Of a stretch of DNA of 64,000 nucleotides, positions 27,219 through 35,316 are shown in pieces (positions within the stretch are counted from its first letter, which is position 1; the number at the start of each line of letters is the position of its first letter). The position numbers were made by a program, and so were the translations under genes. This DNA comes from DASZFV01 sp035549075 (GTDB lineage Bacteria; Myxococcota_A; Polyangia; Fen-1088): positions 1 through 64,000 of the forward strand of contig DASZRT010000054.1 in the NCBI GenBank assembly GCA_035549075.1, read 5' to 3'. The notes under the pieces are model-generated. The model saw only the letters and a program-made list of their open reading frames with translations, was not told the origin of the DNA and searched no databases.

Positions 27219-28109
27219 TCACTTGCGCGGCAGGGTCCCGTTGCGATCGATCGGCAAGGTGCCGCGCTCGAGGCGCGCGAGGATCGCGGCGTACATCTTG
27301 TCGACCTTCTCGTGCATGTGCGCGATCTGCAGCTCGGCCTTGACGTTCACTTCGTACTCGATGTCGTTGCGCACCCGGTCGCGCGCGACCTGACGGTTCT
27401 GGCTCAGCAGGACGAAGACCGAGAGGATGATCGCCTCGAGCGAGACGGCCATCGTGAGCAGGCCGAACGGGTACTCGTCCCAACCGCCCCAGCGCGAGTG
27501 CCCGAGCGGGCCGACATTGAGGCCGATCCAGATCGCGAAGACGCCGAGGTGGATGAAGAGAAACGGCAGGCTGCCACTGAACTCGGAGATCCAGTCGGCG
27601 ACGCGCATGACCGTCGTGCGGCGATCCTCGGTCTCGATGTTCGGGTTGCGCGAGGCCGTGTGGCGCAGGAGGCCGACCGTCGTGCGCTGACGCTCGCCCG
27701 CGGCCGCGAGCAGGCTCATCGCCGCGACGGGGCTCGCCGCGACCAGCTCTTCCAGATCGCCGCGATCGACGACGAGCGCCTCGAGATCCTGCTTCACGAG
27801 CGCCGACGTCGTGCGCGCGCCGCCGTCGAGCAGCGAGATCTCGCCGAAGAACTGCCCCGGTCCGACGGTCTCGAGCGTGATGTGGTCGCCCGTGTCGTTC
27901 TTGAAGTACAGCTCGACGATGCCCTTGCGGATGACGTACATCGAGCCGCCGGGATCGCCGTGGCTGAACATCTCGGTGCCGGCCTCCACGGTCTCGACGT
28001 CGATGCGCGCCGCGAGCGAAGCGCGATCGGCCTCCGAGAGGCGGTGGAAGAGCGGAACCTCGGCGAGGATGTCGACGTCGGTGGGCAAGTGGGCCTCGAA
28101 GGGCCCCAC
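27219..28109 (-). CDS. Cyclic-nucleotide-binding domain fused to DUF1003 membrane domain
   Basis: A 296-residue protein. Residues about 12-130 form a cNMP-binding domain with the phosphate cassette FGEISLLDGGARTTSA. Residues about 165-265 form the DUF1003 region with two membrane segments (LPFLFIHLGVFAIWIGL and FGLLTMAVSLEAIILSVFVLL) and the typical SQNRQVARDRVRNDIEYEVN motif. It is probably a membrane protein gated by cAMP or cGMP. The start is GTG at 28109, with no clear ribosome-binding site. Physiological role unknown. Confidence 0.85.
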   Translation of the reverse strand: MGPFEAHLPTDVDILAEVPLFHRLSEADRASLAARIDVETVEAGTEMFSHGDPGGSMYVIRKGIVELYFKNDTGDHITLETVGPGQFFGEISLLDGGARTTSALVKQDLEALVVDRGDLEELVAASPVAAMSLLAAAGERQRTTVGLLRHTASRNPNIETEDRRTTVMRVADWISEFSGSLPFLFIHLGVFAIWIGLNVGPLGHSRWGGWDEYPFGLLTMAVSLEAIILSVFVLLSQNRQVARDRVRNDIEYEVNVKAELQIAHMHEKVDKMYAAILARLERGTLPIDRNGTLPRK

Positions 28110-28148
28110 TATACCCGCAGGGTCTTCATCCTCGCAGGGGCGTCGCCT

Positions 28149-29237
28149 TCAGCGACCTTTGACCTGGCACGAGCCGCCGTGGATGGCGTGCCAGTTCTGG
28201 TGGTACTCCTCGGCGCGGTAAAACGGCGGCGCCGGGTTCACGACGGCCGTGACGATCTTGTCGTTCTTGAAGCGCGGCTGCTTCGACAGCTCGGCGATGT
28301 AGGCCGTCGCCTCTTTCTGCTGCTGCGGCGAGCTCGCGAAGATCACCGAACGGTAGTTCGAGCCGACGTCGGGCCCCTGGCGATCGACCGTCGTCGGGTC
28401 GTGGTTGTCGAAGAAGACCTTGAGCAGGTCGTGGTACGAGACGCGCGCCGGATCGTACGTCACCTTCACGGTCTCGGCGTGGCCCGTCGTGTGCGACGAG
28501 ACCTGCTCGTAGGTGGGGTTCGCGGTCTTGCCGCCCTGGTAGCCGGACTCGGCGTCCATGACGCCGGGGATCTGCTCGAAGACATCCTCGACGCCCCAGA
28601 AGCAGCCGCCCGCGAAGTAGGCGACCTCGGACTTCACGGGCAGCGACTCGGGCGGCAGCGGCGTGCCCTCGGGGATGAACTTCAGCGAGGCCGAGTTCAC
28701 GCAGTAGCGCTTGCCCGTGGGCGGCGGGCCGTCGTCGAAGACGTGGCCGAGGTGCGCGCCCGAGCGCGCGTCGACGATCTCGGTGCGCTTCATGCCGAGC
28801 GTGTCGTCGGTGTGCTCGATGATGTGGTCGGGCGAGATCGGGTCGAAGAAAGACGGCCAGCCCGTGCCCGAGTCGAACTTCTGCGTCGAGCGGAACAGCG
28901 GCAAGCCTCCCACGACCGAGACGTACGTTCCCGGCCCATGGTTCTTGTGCATCGCCGTGCAGAACGGGCGCTCGGTGTCGGCGTGGAGCGTCACGCGCTC
29001 CTGCTCGGGCGTGAGCGTCTTCGCGATCTCGGCGATGCGCGCCTTCGACAGCGGCGTGATGTCGTAGCCCGCAGCCGAATACTTCGGGAAACCCGGCGGG
29101 TGCTCGCGGAGCGTCGACTCCGAGCTCGTTCCACCGGACGGGCGGGCGCTCGACCCGCCCCAGGCGACCCAGGCCGCGAGACCCACGGTCAGGACGGCCG
29201 GCAACCACACGATGATCTTCATGCCTGGCTTACGCAT
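28149..29237 (-). CDS. msrAB: MsrB-MsrA fusion, envelope-located methionine sulfoxide reductase
   Basis: A 362-residue fusion. An N-terminal signal/anchor (IIVWLPAVLTVGLAAWVAW) precedes an MsrB domain with catalytic Cys179 (RYCVNSASL). An MsrA domain with Cys212 (GGCFWGVE) follows. It repairs both stereoisomers of oxidised methionine outside the cytoplasm. MsrB lacks the zinc-binding CxxC pairs. The order is B then A, unlike the Neisseria PilB layout of thioredoxin-A-B; no thioredoxin domain is attached. An ATG at 29222 is an alternative start. Confidence 0.93.
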   Translation of the reverse strand: MRKPGMKIIVWLPAVLTVGLAAWVAWGGSSARPSGGTSSESTLREHPPGFPKYSAAGYDITPLSKARIAEIAKTLTPEQERVTLHADTERPFCTAMHKNHGPGTYVSVVGGLPLFRSTQKFDSGTGWPSFFDPISPDHIIEHTDDTLGMKRTEIVDARSGAHLGHVFDDGPPPTGKRYCVNSASLKFIPEGTPLPPESLPVKSEVAYFAGGCFWGVEDVFEQIPGVMDAESGYQGGKTANPTYEQVSSHTTGHAETVKVTYDPARVSYHDLLKVFFDNHDPTTVDRQGPDVGSNYRSVIFASSPQQQKEATAYIAELSKQPRFKNDKIVTAVVNPAPPFYRAEEYHQNWHAIHGGSCQVKGR

Positions 29238-29283
29238 GCGCCGGCGTTCAGGTTACGACGCGCAGCTTGCACTCGGCACGAAC

Positions 29284-29397
29284 GGCTGTTCGACGCGGCT
29301 TTGCCGCGGCGAACAGCGGGGGCCAGGGGGGACGCAGAGGCGCCAGATCGAGCTCGCCCAGCAGCCCATCGCCGAAGGCGCCGGCCGGTCCCCCCTA
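29284..29397 (-). repeat. Dispersed 3' hairpin repeat, copy 2 (sense to glnB)
   Basis: Read on the minus strand it begins four bases after the glnB stop and matches copy 1 at 24496 over about 113 bases. The outer stem is AGGGGGGAC/GTCCCCCCT (29388-29396 with 29325-29333). The second hairpin spans 29284-29317 with an AAA loop. One stem pair that is G-C in copy 1 is T-A here, and a neighbouring C/T mismatch in copy 1 is T-A here, which supports a conserved structure. Confidence 0.75.
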
Positions 29398-29400
29398 CTA

Positions 29401-29739
29401 TCAGATCGCGTCGTTGCCCTTCTCGCCGGTGCGGATGCGGATGGCCTCTTCGATGTTGGTCACGAAGATCTTGCCGTCGCCGATCTTGCCCGTCTTCGCG
29501 GCCGTCGTGATGGCCGTGACGACGTCGTTGGCGAGGTTGTCGGGCACGACGATCTCGATGCGGATCTTCGGCACGAAGTCGACGACGTAGGCCGAGCCCC
29601 GGTAGACCTCGGGCTTGCCGCCCGTGCGGCCGAAGCCTTTGACCTCGTACACGGTCATGCCGGTCACGCCGGCCTCACGGACTCGGTCGCGAACCTCGTC
29701 CAGCTTGAACGGCTTGATGATGGCCTCGATCTTTTTCAT
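29401..29739 (-). CDS. glnB: P-II nitrogen regulatory protein (GlnB/GlnK)
   Basis: A 112-residue signal protein that binds ATP/ADP and 2-oxoglutarate and reports nitrogen status. The T-loop (GRTGGKPEVYRGSAY) keeps Tyr51, the site of uridylylation in proteobacteria. The family pattern DGKIFVTNIEEAIRIRTGE is present. AAGGAG precedes the ATG. It lies downstream of amtB on the same strand, so it likely acts as GlnK and plugs the AmtB channel. The usual order is glnK then amtB; here it is reversed. Confidence 0.95.
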   Translation of the reverse strand: MKKIEAIIKPFKLDEVRDRVREAGVTGMTVYEVKGFGRTGGKPEVYRGSAYVVDFVPKIRIEIVVPDNLANDVVTAITTAAKTGKIGDGKIFVTNIEEAIRIRTGEKGNDAI

Positions 29740-29913
29740 TCTCGCTCCTTTGCTCGCCGGGGTTCGACCTGCCGCCCGGGAGCGCTGAACTGCGTTGCAT
29801 CGATTCGGACGGTGACTTCGTAACCGGCGAAGAGGGAAGAGCCTCGAGGCTCCAGCGTCGTCCGCTCTCGTCGGAGCGTCGTCGCGCGCATCGTTTTCGA
29901 GGTTTTTCTCAAC

Positions 29914-29980
29914 GGGCTCTCAGCGAACCGTCGGACCGCTTCGGGTCGGGCGGTTCGCCGAGAGCCCGAAGGCTCTCGGC
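29914..29980 (-). promoter_or_regulatory. Two mutually exclusive RNA hairpins between amtB and glnB
   Basis: In the minus-strand transcript the first hairpin (29980-29957) has a perfect 10-bp stem GCCGAGAGCC/GGCTCTCGGC and a TTCG tetraloop. The 3' arm of that hairpin is also the 5' arm of a second hairpin (29967-29951 with 29930-29914), which pairs 17 of 17 positions including one G-U. Both cannot form together. On the plus strand the same position would be an A-C mismatch, so the structure fits the amtB-glnB RNA. It looks like an attenuator or stability switch. Confidence 0.6.
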
Positions 29981-30012
29981 AAGGGACGCGGGAGCGCCCC
30001 TTCAGGCGTGGA

Positions 30013-31530
30013 CTAGTACGCCTTGGCCGGCACCGGCGCGCCCGCGGGCTCCGCCGAAGCCATGCTCATCGACGACACGCCGCCCAGCTGCTCCGGGTAG
30101 GCCGTGCCACCGTGCTCGTGCAGGTCGAGGCCCTCGAGCTCGCCCTCCTTCGAGACGCGGAGGCCGATCGTGAACTTCGTGAGGTACATGAGCGCCATCG
30201 CGATGACGAACGTCGCGACGGTGATGACCGCCGAGCCGATCGCCTGGGCGATGAGCTGGTTCGCGCCGCCGCCGTAGAAGAGACCGGTGACGACCGAGCC
30301 CGCCGAGTTGTCCGCGCCCGTCGGCGTCGGCGCGCCGTACTGACCGGTCGCGAAGAGGCCGAGCGAGAGCGTCCCCCAGATGCCGTTGGCGCCGTGGACG
30401 GCGACAGCGCCGACCGGGTCGTCGATGCGGAGGTACTCCATGAGGTCGCAGGTGAGCGCGCAGACCGGACCCGAGATGGCGCCGATCATGATCGCGCCGA
30501 ACGGCGAGACCCAGTAGCACGGGCAGGTGATGGCCACGAGGCCGGCGAGGAAGCCGTTGATCGTCATGCCGCAGTCCCACACCTTGTTGCGCGGGTACAT
30601 GAAGAACATGGCCGACAGGCCGCCCGCGCAGGCTGCGAGCGTCGTGTTCGCGGCGACGCGGCCGATGCCCGAGGCGTCCATCGCCGAGAGCGTCGAGCCC
30701 GGGTTGAAGCCGTACCACCCGAACCAGAGGATGACGCCGCCGACGGCCGCGATCGTCATGTCGTGGCCCGGCATGGGGCCGCCGCCGTCACGCTTGAACT
30801 TGCGGCCGAGGCGCGGCCCGAGAACGATCGCGCCAGCGAGCGAGATGAAGCCGCCGATCGTGTGGACGACCGTCGAGCCGGCGAAGTCGTGGAACGCGGC
30901 CGGGTGGATCGTGTTGAGCCAGCCGTCCGGACCCCACGCCCAGTGGCCGAGGATCGGGTAGATGAAGCCCGAGACGCCCACCGAGTACATGAGGTCGCCC
31001 CAGAAGCCGCAGCGGCCGATCATGGCGCCCGACGTGATCGTCGAGCACGTGTCGGCGAACGCGTACTGGAAGAGGAAGAACGCCAGCATCGCGATGCCCG
31101 TCGAGCCGAAGGTCTCCGGCGCGCCGTGCAAGAAGAAGTACTGGTGGCCGATGAAGCCATTCCCCGTGCCGAACATGAACGCGAAGCCGAACGCCCAGAA
31201 GAGCAGGCCGCACAGACAAGTGTCGACGATGCCCTCGAGGAGGACGTTCACGGTCTCACGCGTCCGGGCGAACCCGGCCTCGAGGAACATGAAGCCCGCC
31301 TGCATGAAGAAGACGAGGAACGCCGTGACGCAGACCCACATCGTGTTGATCGGGTTCACGTAGGCGGGTGGCGGCGCGTCGTCAGCGAACGCCGGGTGGC
31401 CGAAGTAGGCCGGGATGCCCGCGACGATCGCGAGCAGCAGCGCGATGCCGATCGCCTTGCCGCCGAGCAGCGCGTAGAACACGCGCCGGCGCTCGGGCGC
31501 CTTCATTCCGTCAATGAACCTTCTGATCAC
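30013..31530 (-). CDS. amtB: AmtB-type ammonium transporter
   Basis: A 505-residue ammonium channel with about 11 membrane segments after a likely cleavable signal (ending near PAFADDAPPP). Family blocks GFMFLEAGFARTRETVNVL, DFAGSTVVH and HGANGIWGTLSLG are present. The GTG at 31530 has AGGAGG seven bases upstream; an in-frame ATG at 31602 with GGAGGG is a good alternative. It is followed by a long leader with an RNA switch and then glnB. No sigma-54 promoter was found upstream. Confidence 0.93.
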   Translation of the reverse strand: MIRRFIDGMKAPERRRVFYALLGGKAIGIALLLAIVAGIPAYFGHPAFADDAPPPAYVNPINTMWVCVTAFLVFFMQAGFMFLEAGFARTRETVNVLLEGIVDTCLCGLLFWAFGFAFMFGTGNGFIGHQYFFLHGAPETFGSTGIAMLAFFLFQYAFADTCSTITSGAMIGRCGFWGDLMYSVGVSGFIYPILGHWAWGPDGWLNTIHPAAFHDFAGSTVVHTIGGFISLAGAIVLGPRLGRKFKRDGGGPMPGHDMTIAAVGGVILWFGWYGFNPGSTLSAMDASGIGRVAANTTLAACAGGLSAMFFMYPRNKVWDCGMTINGFLAGLVAITCPCYWVSPFGAIMIGAISGPVCALTCDLMEYLRIDDPVGAVAVHGANGIWGTLSLGLFATGQYGAPTPTGADNSAGSVVTGLFYGGGANQLIAQAIGSAVITVATFVIAMALMYLTKFTIGLRVSKEGELEGLDLHEHGGTAYPEQLGGVSSMSMASAEPAGAPVPAKAY

Positions 31531-31868
31531 GGATGCTCCTCCTGGTGTTCCGTGGGCCGTCCCCAGCGCCGCGGTGTTCGTCGTTGCTCCAAAACCTCGC
31601 ATCAGTTCGTCCCTCCGGCAGGTTGATGTAATTGCATCTTGCAGAAGTCTTGTTGCCGCGAGATTTCGTCGACGTAAGTTCCGAGTTAAATCGACCACCG
31701 CGCCCTACACGTCGTGACATCGCGCGATTTTTGCGTTTTTTCCCGAGAAAAACAGCGATCCGCGCGCGCGCCTCGCGAGCGCGCGACGACGAGCGTCACA
31801 CGAGTTACGTCGGATACCCGTCGAGGAAACGTGTCGTTAACAGCCCAATTGGTACGGTCGCAGGCGCG
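31531..31868. other. Divergent intergenic region, amtB and HTH gene
   Basis: About 340 bases between the amtB GTG and the HTH gene ATG, less GC-rich than its surroundings. It holds two possible ribosome-binding sites for amtB, an imperfect palindrome GATGTAATTGCATC at 31625-31638 that could be an operator, and a T-run/A-run pair near 31734-31752. A 7-bp CGCGCGC/GCGCGCG stem lies at 31765-31785. No convincing sigma-54 or sigma-70 promoter could be assigned. Confidence 0.4.
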
Positions 31869-32705
31869 ATGTCTCGGCGCTCGTCGCGGCACACCTTCGA
31901 AGATCCCGCGGCGCGCGTGGGCGCGCTCGCGACGGCGATCGAGCGGCACTTGCCGCTGCGGCCCGAGGAGGTCCCCGCCGTGCTCGCGGCGATCGGCGCG
32001 CCCGTGCGCGACGTCGACGAGCTCGTGCTCTTCTTCAAGGACACGGGGCGCGCGGCGCCGTTTCGCTTCGTCCGCCGCGGCGGCGCGCAGATCCTCGTCG
32101 CGCCGACGGCGCTCGCCGCGTCGGAGGCCGTGCTCATGGAGGCGAGCCACCTCGTCTTTCATTGGGGGCTCTGCACCGTCGAGATGATCGGTGAGCGGCT
32201 CGGCTCGCTCGCGAAGCCGACGCTGCCCGACGTCGCCGTCGCGCGCGTGCTCGCGTCGATCCCGCGCTTGCGCTGGCTCGACGACGCGCGCCGCTGGTTC
32301 TCGTTCGTGGGCTCGCGCAGCCGCATGCGCGCCGCCGTCGGGAAAGTGTTCGGCGTGTTCAACGTCGTCGCGCTCGCCGATCTGACGGCGGCGCTCGGCA
32401 AGCGCCTCAAGGCGCTCGAACTCGCGCCGCATACGGCGATCCGCACGTATTTGTCGCAAGTCGCGGGCTGCGAGCTCGACGGCGACGTCGTGCGCGCGGG
32501 CGCCGGGCTCGCGCGCGCGCCGCTCGATCGCGGCGAGCGCGCCGTCGTCGATCTGATTGCGAGCCACGGCGGCGTCCTCGCGCGCGGAAAACTGCATCAC
32601 CTCGCCGAGGCGGCGGGCCTGCGCCTCGCCGCCGTCCGACAGATCATCCTCACCTCGCCGCTCGTGCTAGCGAACGATCTCGAGCTGCGGCTCGTCGGCG
32701 CCTAG
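31869..32705 (+). CDS. Helix-turn-helix protein, sigma-factor-like HTH repeats, unknown
   Basis: A 278-residue protein. The middle (LRWLDDARRWFSFVGSRS and RMRAAVGKVFGVFNVVALADL) resembles the repeated segment of proteins annotated as sigma-factor-like helix-turn-helix proteins (family recalled, not verified). Several other helical blocks follow, ending in a possible winged-helix domain. DNA binding is likely; targets are unknown. The start at 31869 is the first ATG with normal coding composition. The stop is followed by an odd low-complexity stretch. Confidence 0.55.
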   Translation: MSRRSSRHTFEDPAARVGALATAIERHLPLRPEEVPAVLAAIGAPVRDVDELVLFFKDTGRAAPFRFVRRGGAQILVAPTALAASEAVLMEASHLVFHWGLCTVEMIGERLGSLAKPTLPDVAVARVLASIPRLRWLDDARRWFSFVGSRSRMRAAVGKVFGVFNVVALADLTAALGKRLKALELAPHTAIRTYLSQVAGCELDGDVVRAGAGLARAPLDRGERAVVDLIASHGGVLARGKLHHLAEAAGLRLAAVRQIILTSPLVLANDLELRLVGA

Positions 32706-32883
32706 CGCGGCGCTGCGCCGACTTCTACGTGAACGTTCCCGTGGACGTGGTCGTGGTCGTACACGCCGTCGTAGTCGTAGTCGTGCACCTGGACGCGCTC
32801 GCGAGACGTTGGACGAACACGACAGCGACCACGTCAGCGTCTACGACCACGTTCACGACTTCTTGAGTCGTGCTGTGGAGCGC
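32706..32883. repeat. Low-complexity GTCGT-rich stretch with inverted repeats
   Basis: CGTGAACGT (32728-32736) is mirrored by ACGTTCACG (32849-32857), and ACGTGGTCGT (32745-32754) by ACGACCACGT (32843-32852); a partial third copy lies at 32826-32834. Between them are tandem GTCGTA/GTCGTG units. Both strands can be read as Val- or Thr-rich nonsense peptides. It is placed between two convergent genes, so it may form a bidirectional terminator-like structure. Confidence 0.4.
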
Positions 32884-34236
32884 TCAGGCGCGTTGGTTTC
32901 TAAAGCGCGCGACGTGCGCCGCTTCGGGGTTCACGCGGACGCTGCCGGCGTCGGCGTCGACGACGAGCAGATCGCCCGGGTGGACCCACGCGAAGAGGCC
33001 GGCGACGCCAGCGACGAGCGGGACGCCGGCGGCGCGCGCGAGCGCGGCGGGCGCGCTCGCCTCGGCCAGCGGACCTTCCGCGACGAGCGCCGAGACGCCA
33101 CGCGCGAGCGCGTGCGCCGCGAGGAAGCCGCGCAAGCGCTCGGAGATGAGGATGTCGCCGGGACGCACGAGCGTCTGGCCCGTGATGGCGGCGTGGACGA
33201 TCACGCAGAGATCTTCGATCTCGGCGGCGCGCGCCGCCATGAGCTCTTCGGTCGCGGGGTCGCCGCCCGCGGCCGTGAAGGCGACGCGCGCGTACTCGCG
33301 TGCGAGCTCGGACATGCTCTTGAGCGGCGACGGGCCCGCGGCAGCGGCGGCGAGGCGTTCACGGAAGCGGCGATCGTCGAGGATGAACGCGAGGCTCTCC
33401 AACTCACGCGCGGCTTCGCCCGTGGCGTTGGCCGAGGCCTTGCGCGCGTTGAAGTCGGCGGCGAGGCGCTCGAAGGCGGAGTCGACGGTGACGCCGCCCG
33501 TGGGCGCGGGCGCCGTGCCGCGCGCGAGCGCCGCGAGCGTCGGCACGACGTGCGAGCGGCCCATGGCGGCGCCGCGCACGAGCGCCGCGCCCAGCAAACG
33601 AACGCTGGCGCGACCCGCGGGCGCCTGCGCGCGCGCGCGTTCTTCGGCGCGCTCGAGCGCGTGGTTGATGACGGCGGCGAGCGCCGTCGCCAGCACGACC
33701 TCTTCGCTGCCGAACTCGCGATCGGGCCCGCGCTGAAGCACGAGCACGGCGGCCGCCGCGCCCGCGCGCACGACCGGGACGGCGAGCAGAACGGGGAAGC
33801 GCTCTTCGCCGAGGCCCGGGATGTACTTGAAGTGCTCGTCGCGATCGGCGACGGCGACCGACACGGGCAACAGCTTCTCCGCGACGAAGCCGGTGATGCC
33901 CTCGCCCTGGCGCAGGTGAACGCGCCCGACGGACTCCGCGGGGAAACCGACGTTGCCGCGCATCGTGAAGACGGCGGCGCCCGATTCGTCCGTCTCGCCG
34001 GCGGCGCGCACGTAGATGCTCACGACCTCGGCGGCGGCGATCGCCGACACGTCGGCGCACATCTGCGCGAGCACTTCGCCGAGCGGGCGCGGCTGACCCG
34101 CGGCTTCGATGAGGCGGAAGATGCCATCGAGGCTGCGGTCGCCACGCTCGTGCACCTGCACCGAACGATTTCGATCGGGGGCGGTCAACATCGACTCCGA
34201 TTGTGGCGCGGAGCCGGTTTCCGGCGGGTTTCGCAC
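32884..34236 (-). CDS. GAF plus PtsP-like (EI-Ntr) protein, catalytically dead
   Basis: A 450-residue protein. Residues about 38-195 form a GAF domain, 215-355 an enzyme-I-like N domain, and 355-445 the PEP-utiliser swivelling domain (VRPGDILISERLRG to DLLVVDADAG). Active PtsP has TSH before AILAR; here the segment is ASAPAALAR, so the phosphorylated His is Ala395. The PEP-binding TIM barrel is missing. It therefore cannot work as a phosphotransferase and is more likely a ligand-sensing regulator. It begins 21 bases after the alpha-E gene, in the same operon. An ATG at 34191 is an alternative start. Confidence 0.75.
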   Translation of the reverse strand: MRNPPETGSAPQSESMLTAPDRNRSVQVHERGDRSLDGIFRLIEAAGQPRPLGEVLAQMCADVSAIAAAEVVSIYVRAAGETDESGAAVFTMRGNVGFPAESVGRVHLRQGEGITGFVAEKLLPVSVAVADRDEHFKYIPGLGEERFPVLLAVPVVRAGAAAAVLVLQRGPDREFGSEEVVLATALAAVINHALERAEERARAQAPAGRASVRLLGAALVRGAAMGRSHVVPTLAALARGTAPAPTGGVTVDSAFERLAADFNARKASANATGEAARELESLAFILDDRRFRERLAAAAAGPSPLKSMSELAREYARVAFTAAGGDPATEELMAARAAEIEDLCVIVHAAITGQTLVRPGDILISERLRGFLAAHALARGVSALVAEGPLAEASAPAALARAAGVPLVAGVAGLFAWVHPGDLLVVDADAGSVRVNPEAAHVARFRNQRA

Positions 34237-34257
34237 GCGTAAAAGGTGAGCGCGCGC

Positions 34258-35316
34258 CTACTGTTGGGGCGAAGCGGGAACGCGCGGCGCTTCGTCTTTG
34301 GGTTGCGCTTGCGCTTGCGCCTGCGTCGCCGGCTCGCCCGCCGCGGCGCCGTCTTCACGCGGCGTCGCGACGACGCCCGAGATGCCGTCGCGCACGTCGA
34401 CGCACGCGAACGCGACCTCGTCGACGACGTGCGTGAGGAGATCGTGAATCGACGATGGCTGCACGTCGTGTTGCCGCTCGGCGAGCCACGCGTCGAGCGC
34501 CGTGAGCCGCGCGAGCGGCGCGCGTCCGACCCCCGACGAGTCCGGCCAGATGCGTCGCATGAGCCCGACGGCCGAGCGCACGCAGTAACGAAGCGAGCGC
34601 GGGAAGCGCTCCTCGAACAGCAAAAACGAAACCGCCTCGGCGCCCGCGACGCGTCCCTTGTGGACGCGCATGAAGGCCTCGAAGCCCGAGCACGTGCGCA
34701 GCAGCGACAGCCACAGCGCCGTTTGGACGATTTGATGCTTCCCCGATCCGTCGTCATCGAGGAGGTAGTGATGCATGTCGAGGATGCGCGCCGTCTGTCC
34801 GATGCGCTCGAGCAGCACGCCCAACCACAAGATGTCCATGGGCGTGTCGTGCAGCATCGTGCTGCGCACGAGCCCGAGGTTGAGCTGCGTCGCGCGCCGC
34901 ACCTGCCGGTAGATCTCGTCGCGGTCGTTGACGTAGAGGCGCTGCGCCTCCTCGCTCACGAACCACAAGTAGAGCTCGTTCGTCGCCTGCCAAATGTCGA
35001 GCGACAGCACCTCGCGGATCGACCTCGCGCTCTCGCGCGCGCCCCAGATCGAGTTGCGGATCGAGACGGCGTTCTCGGGCGCCCACGTCATGTAGCGCTG
35101 GACGACGTCGCCCGCGCCCGCCGCCTTGTCGCCGAAGCGCTCGACGAAATCGGGGAACTGACCCGACACCGTGACGACCGGCCGCCAGCACGCCGCCGTC
35201 GGCATCTCGGCGTCGAAGGCGAGCGACCGTGTGACCTGCAGCAGGCGCGCCGTGCTCTCGGCTCTGTCGAGGTAGCGCCCGACCCAGAAGCAGTGATCGG
35301 CGACGCGAGAGATCAC
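34258..35316 (-). CDS. Alpha-E domain protein (ATP-grasp partner)
   Basis: A 352-residue helical protein of the alpha-E family. It begins ISRVADHCFWVGRYLDRAEST, the signature start of the family, and keeps the internal RSTMLHDTPMDILWLGVLLERIGQTAR block. The family always occurs with circularly permuted ATP-grasp enzymes and transglutaminase-like peptidases in predicted peptide-ligation systems. The GTG start overlaps the stop of the upstream ATP-grasp gene (GTGA), which sets the start firmly. The C-terminal 30 residues are a Gln/Ala-rich tail. Confidence 0.9.
   Translation of the reverse strand: MISRVADHCFWVGRYLDRAESTARLLQVTRSLAFDAEMPTAACWRPVVTVSGQFPDFVERFGDKAAGAGDVVQRYMTWAPENAVSIRNSIWGARESARSIREVLSLDIWQATNELYLWFVSEEAQRLYVNDRDEIYRQVRRATQLNLGLVRSTMLHDTPMDILWLGVLLERIGQTARILDMHHYLLDDDGSGKHQIVQTALWLSLLRTCSGFEAFMRVHKGRVAGAEAVSFLLFEERFPRSLRYCVRSAVGLMRRIWPDSSGVGRAPLARLTALDAWLAERQHDVQPSSIHDLLTHVVDEVAFACVDVRDGISGVVATPREDGAAAGEPATQAQAQAQPKDEAPRVPASPQQ

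Noticed and set aside
31531..31868. Sigma-54 promoter for amtB
   Set aside because: GG and GC elements with the needed 10-base gap were not found; the closest match (GGCAACAAGACTTCTGC) has the wrong spacing.
32728..32883. Val- or Thr-rich peptides in the GTCGT-rich block
   Set aside because: Both strands give short repetitive frames with no ribosome site and no normal residue mix. Treated as non-coding.
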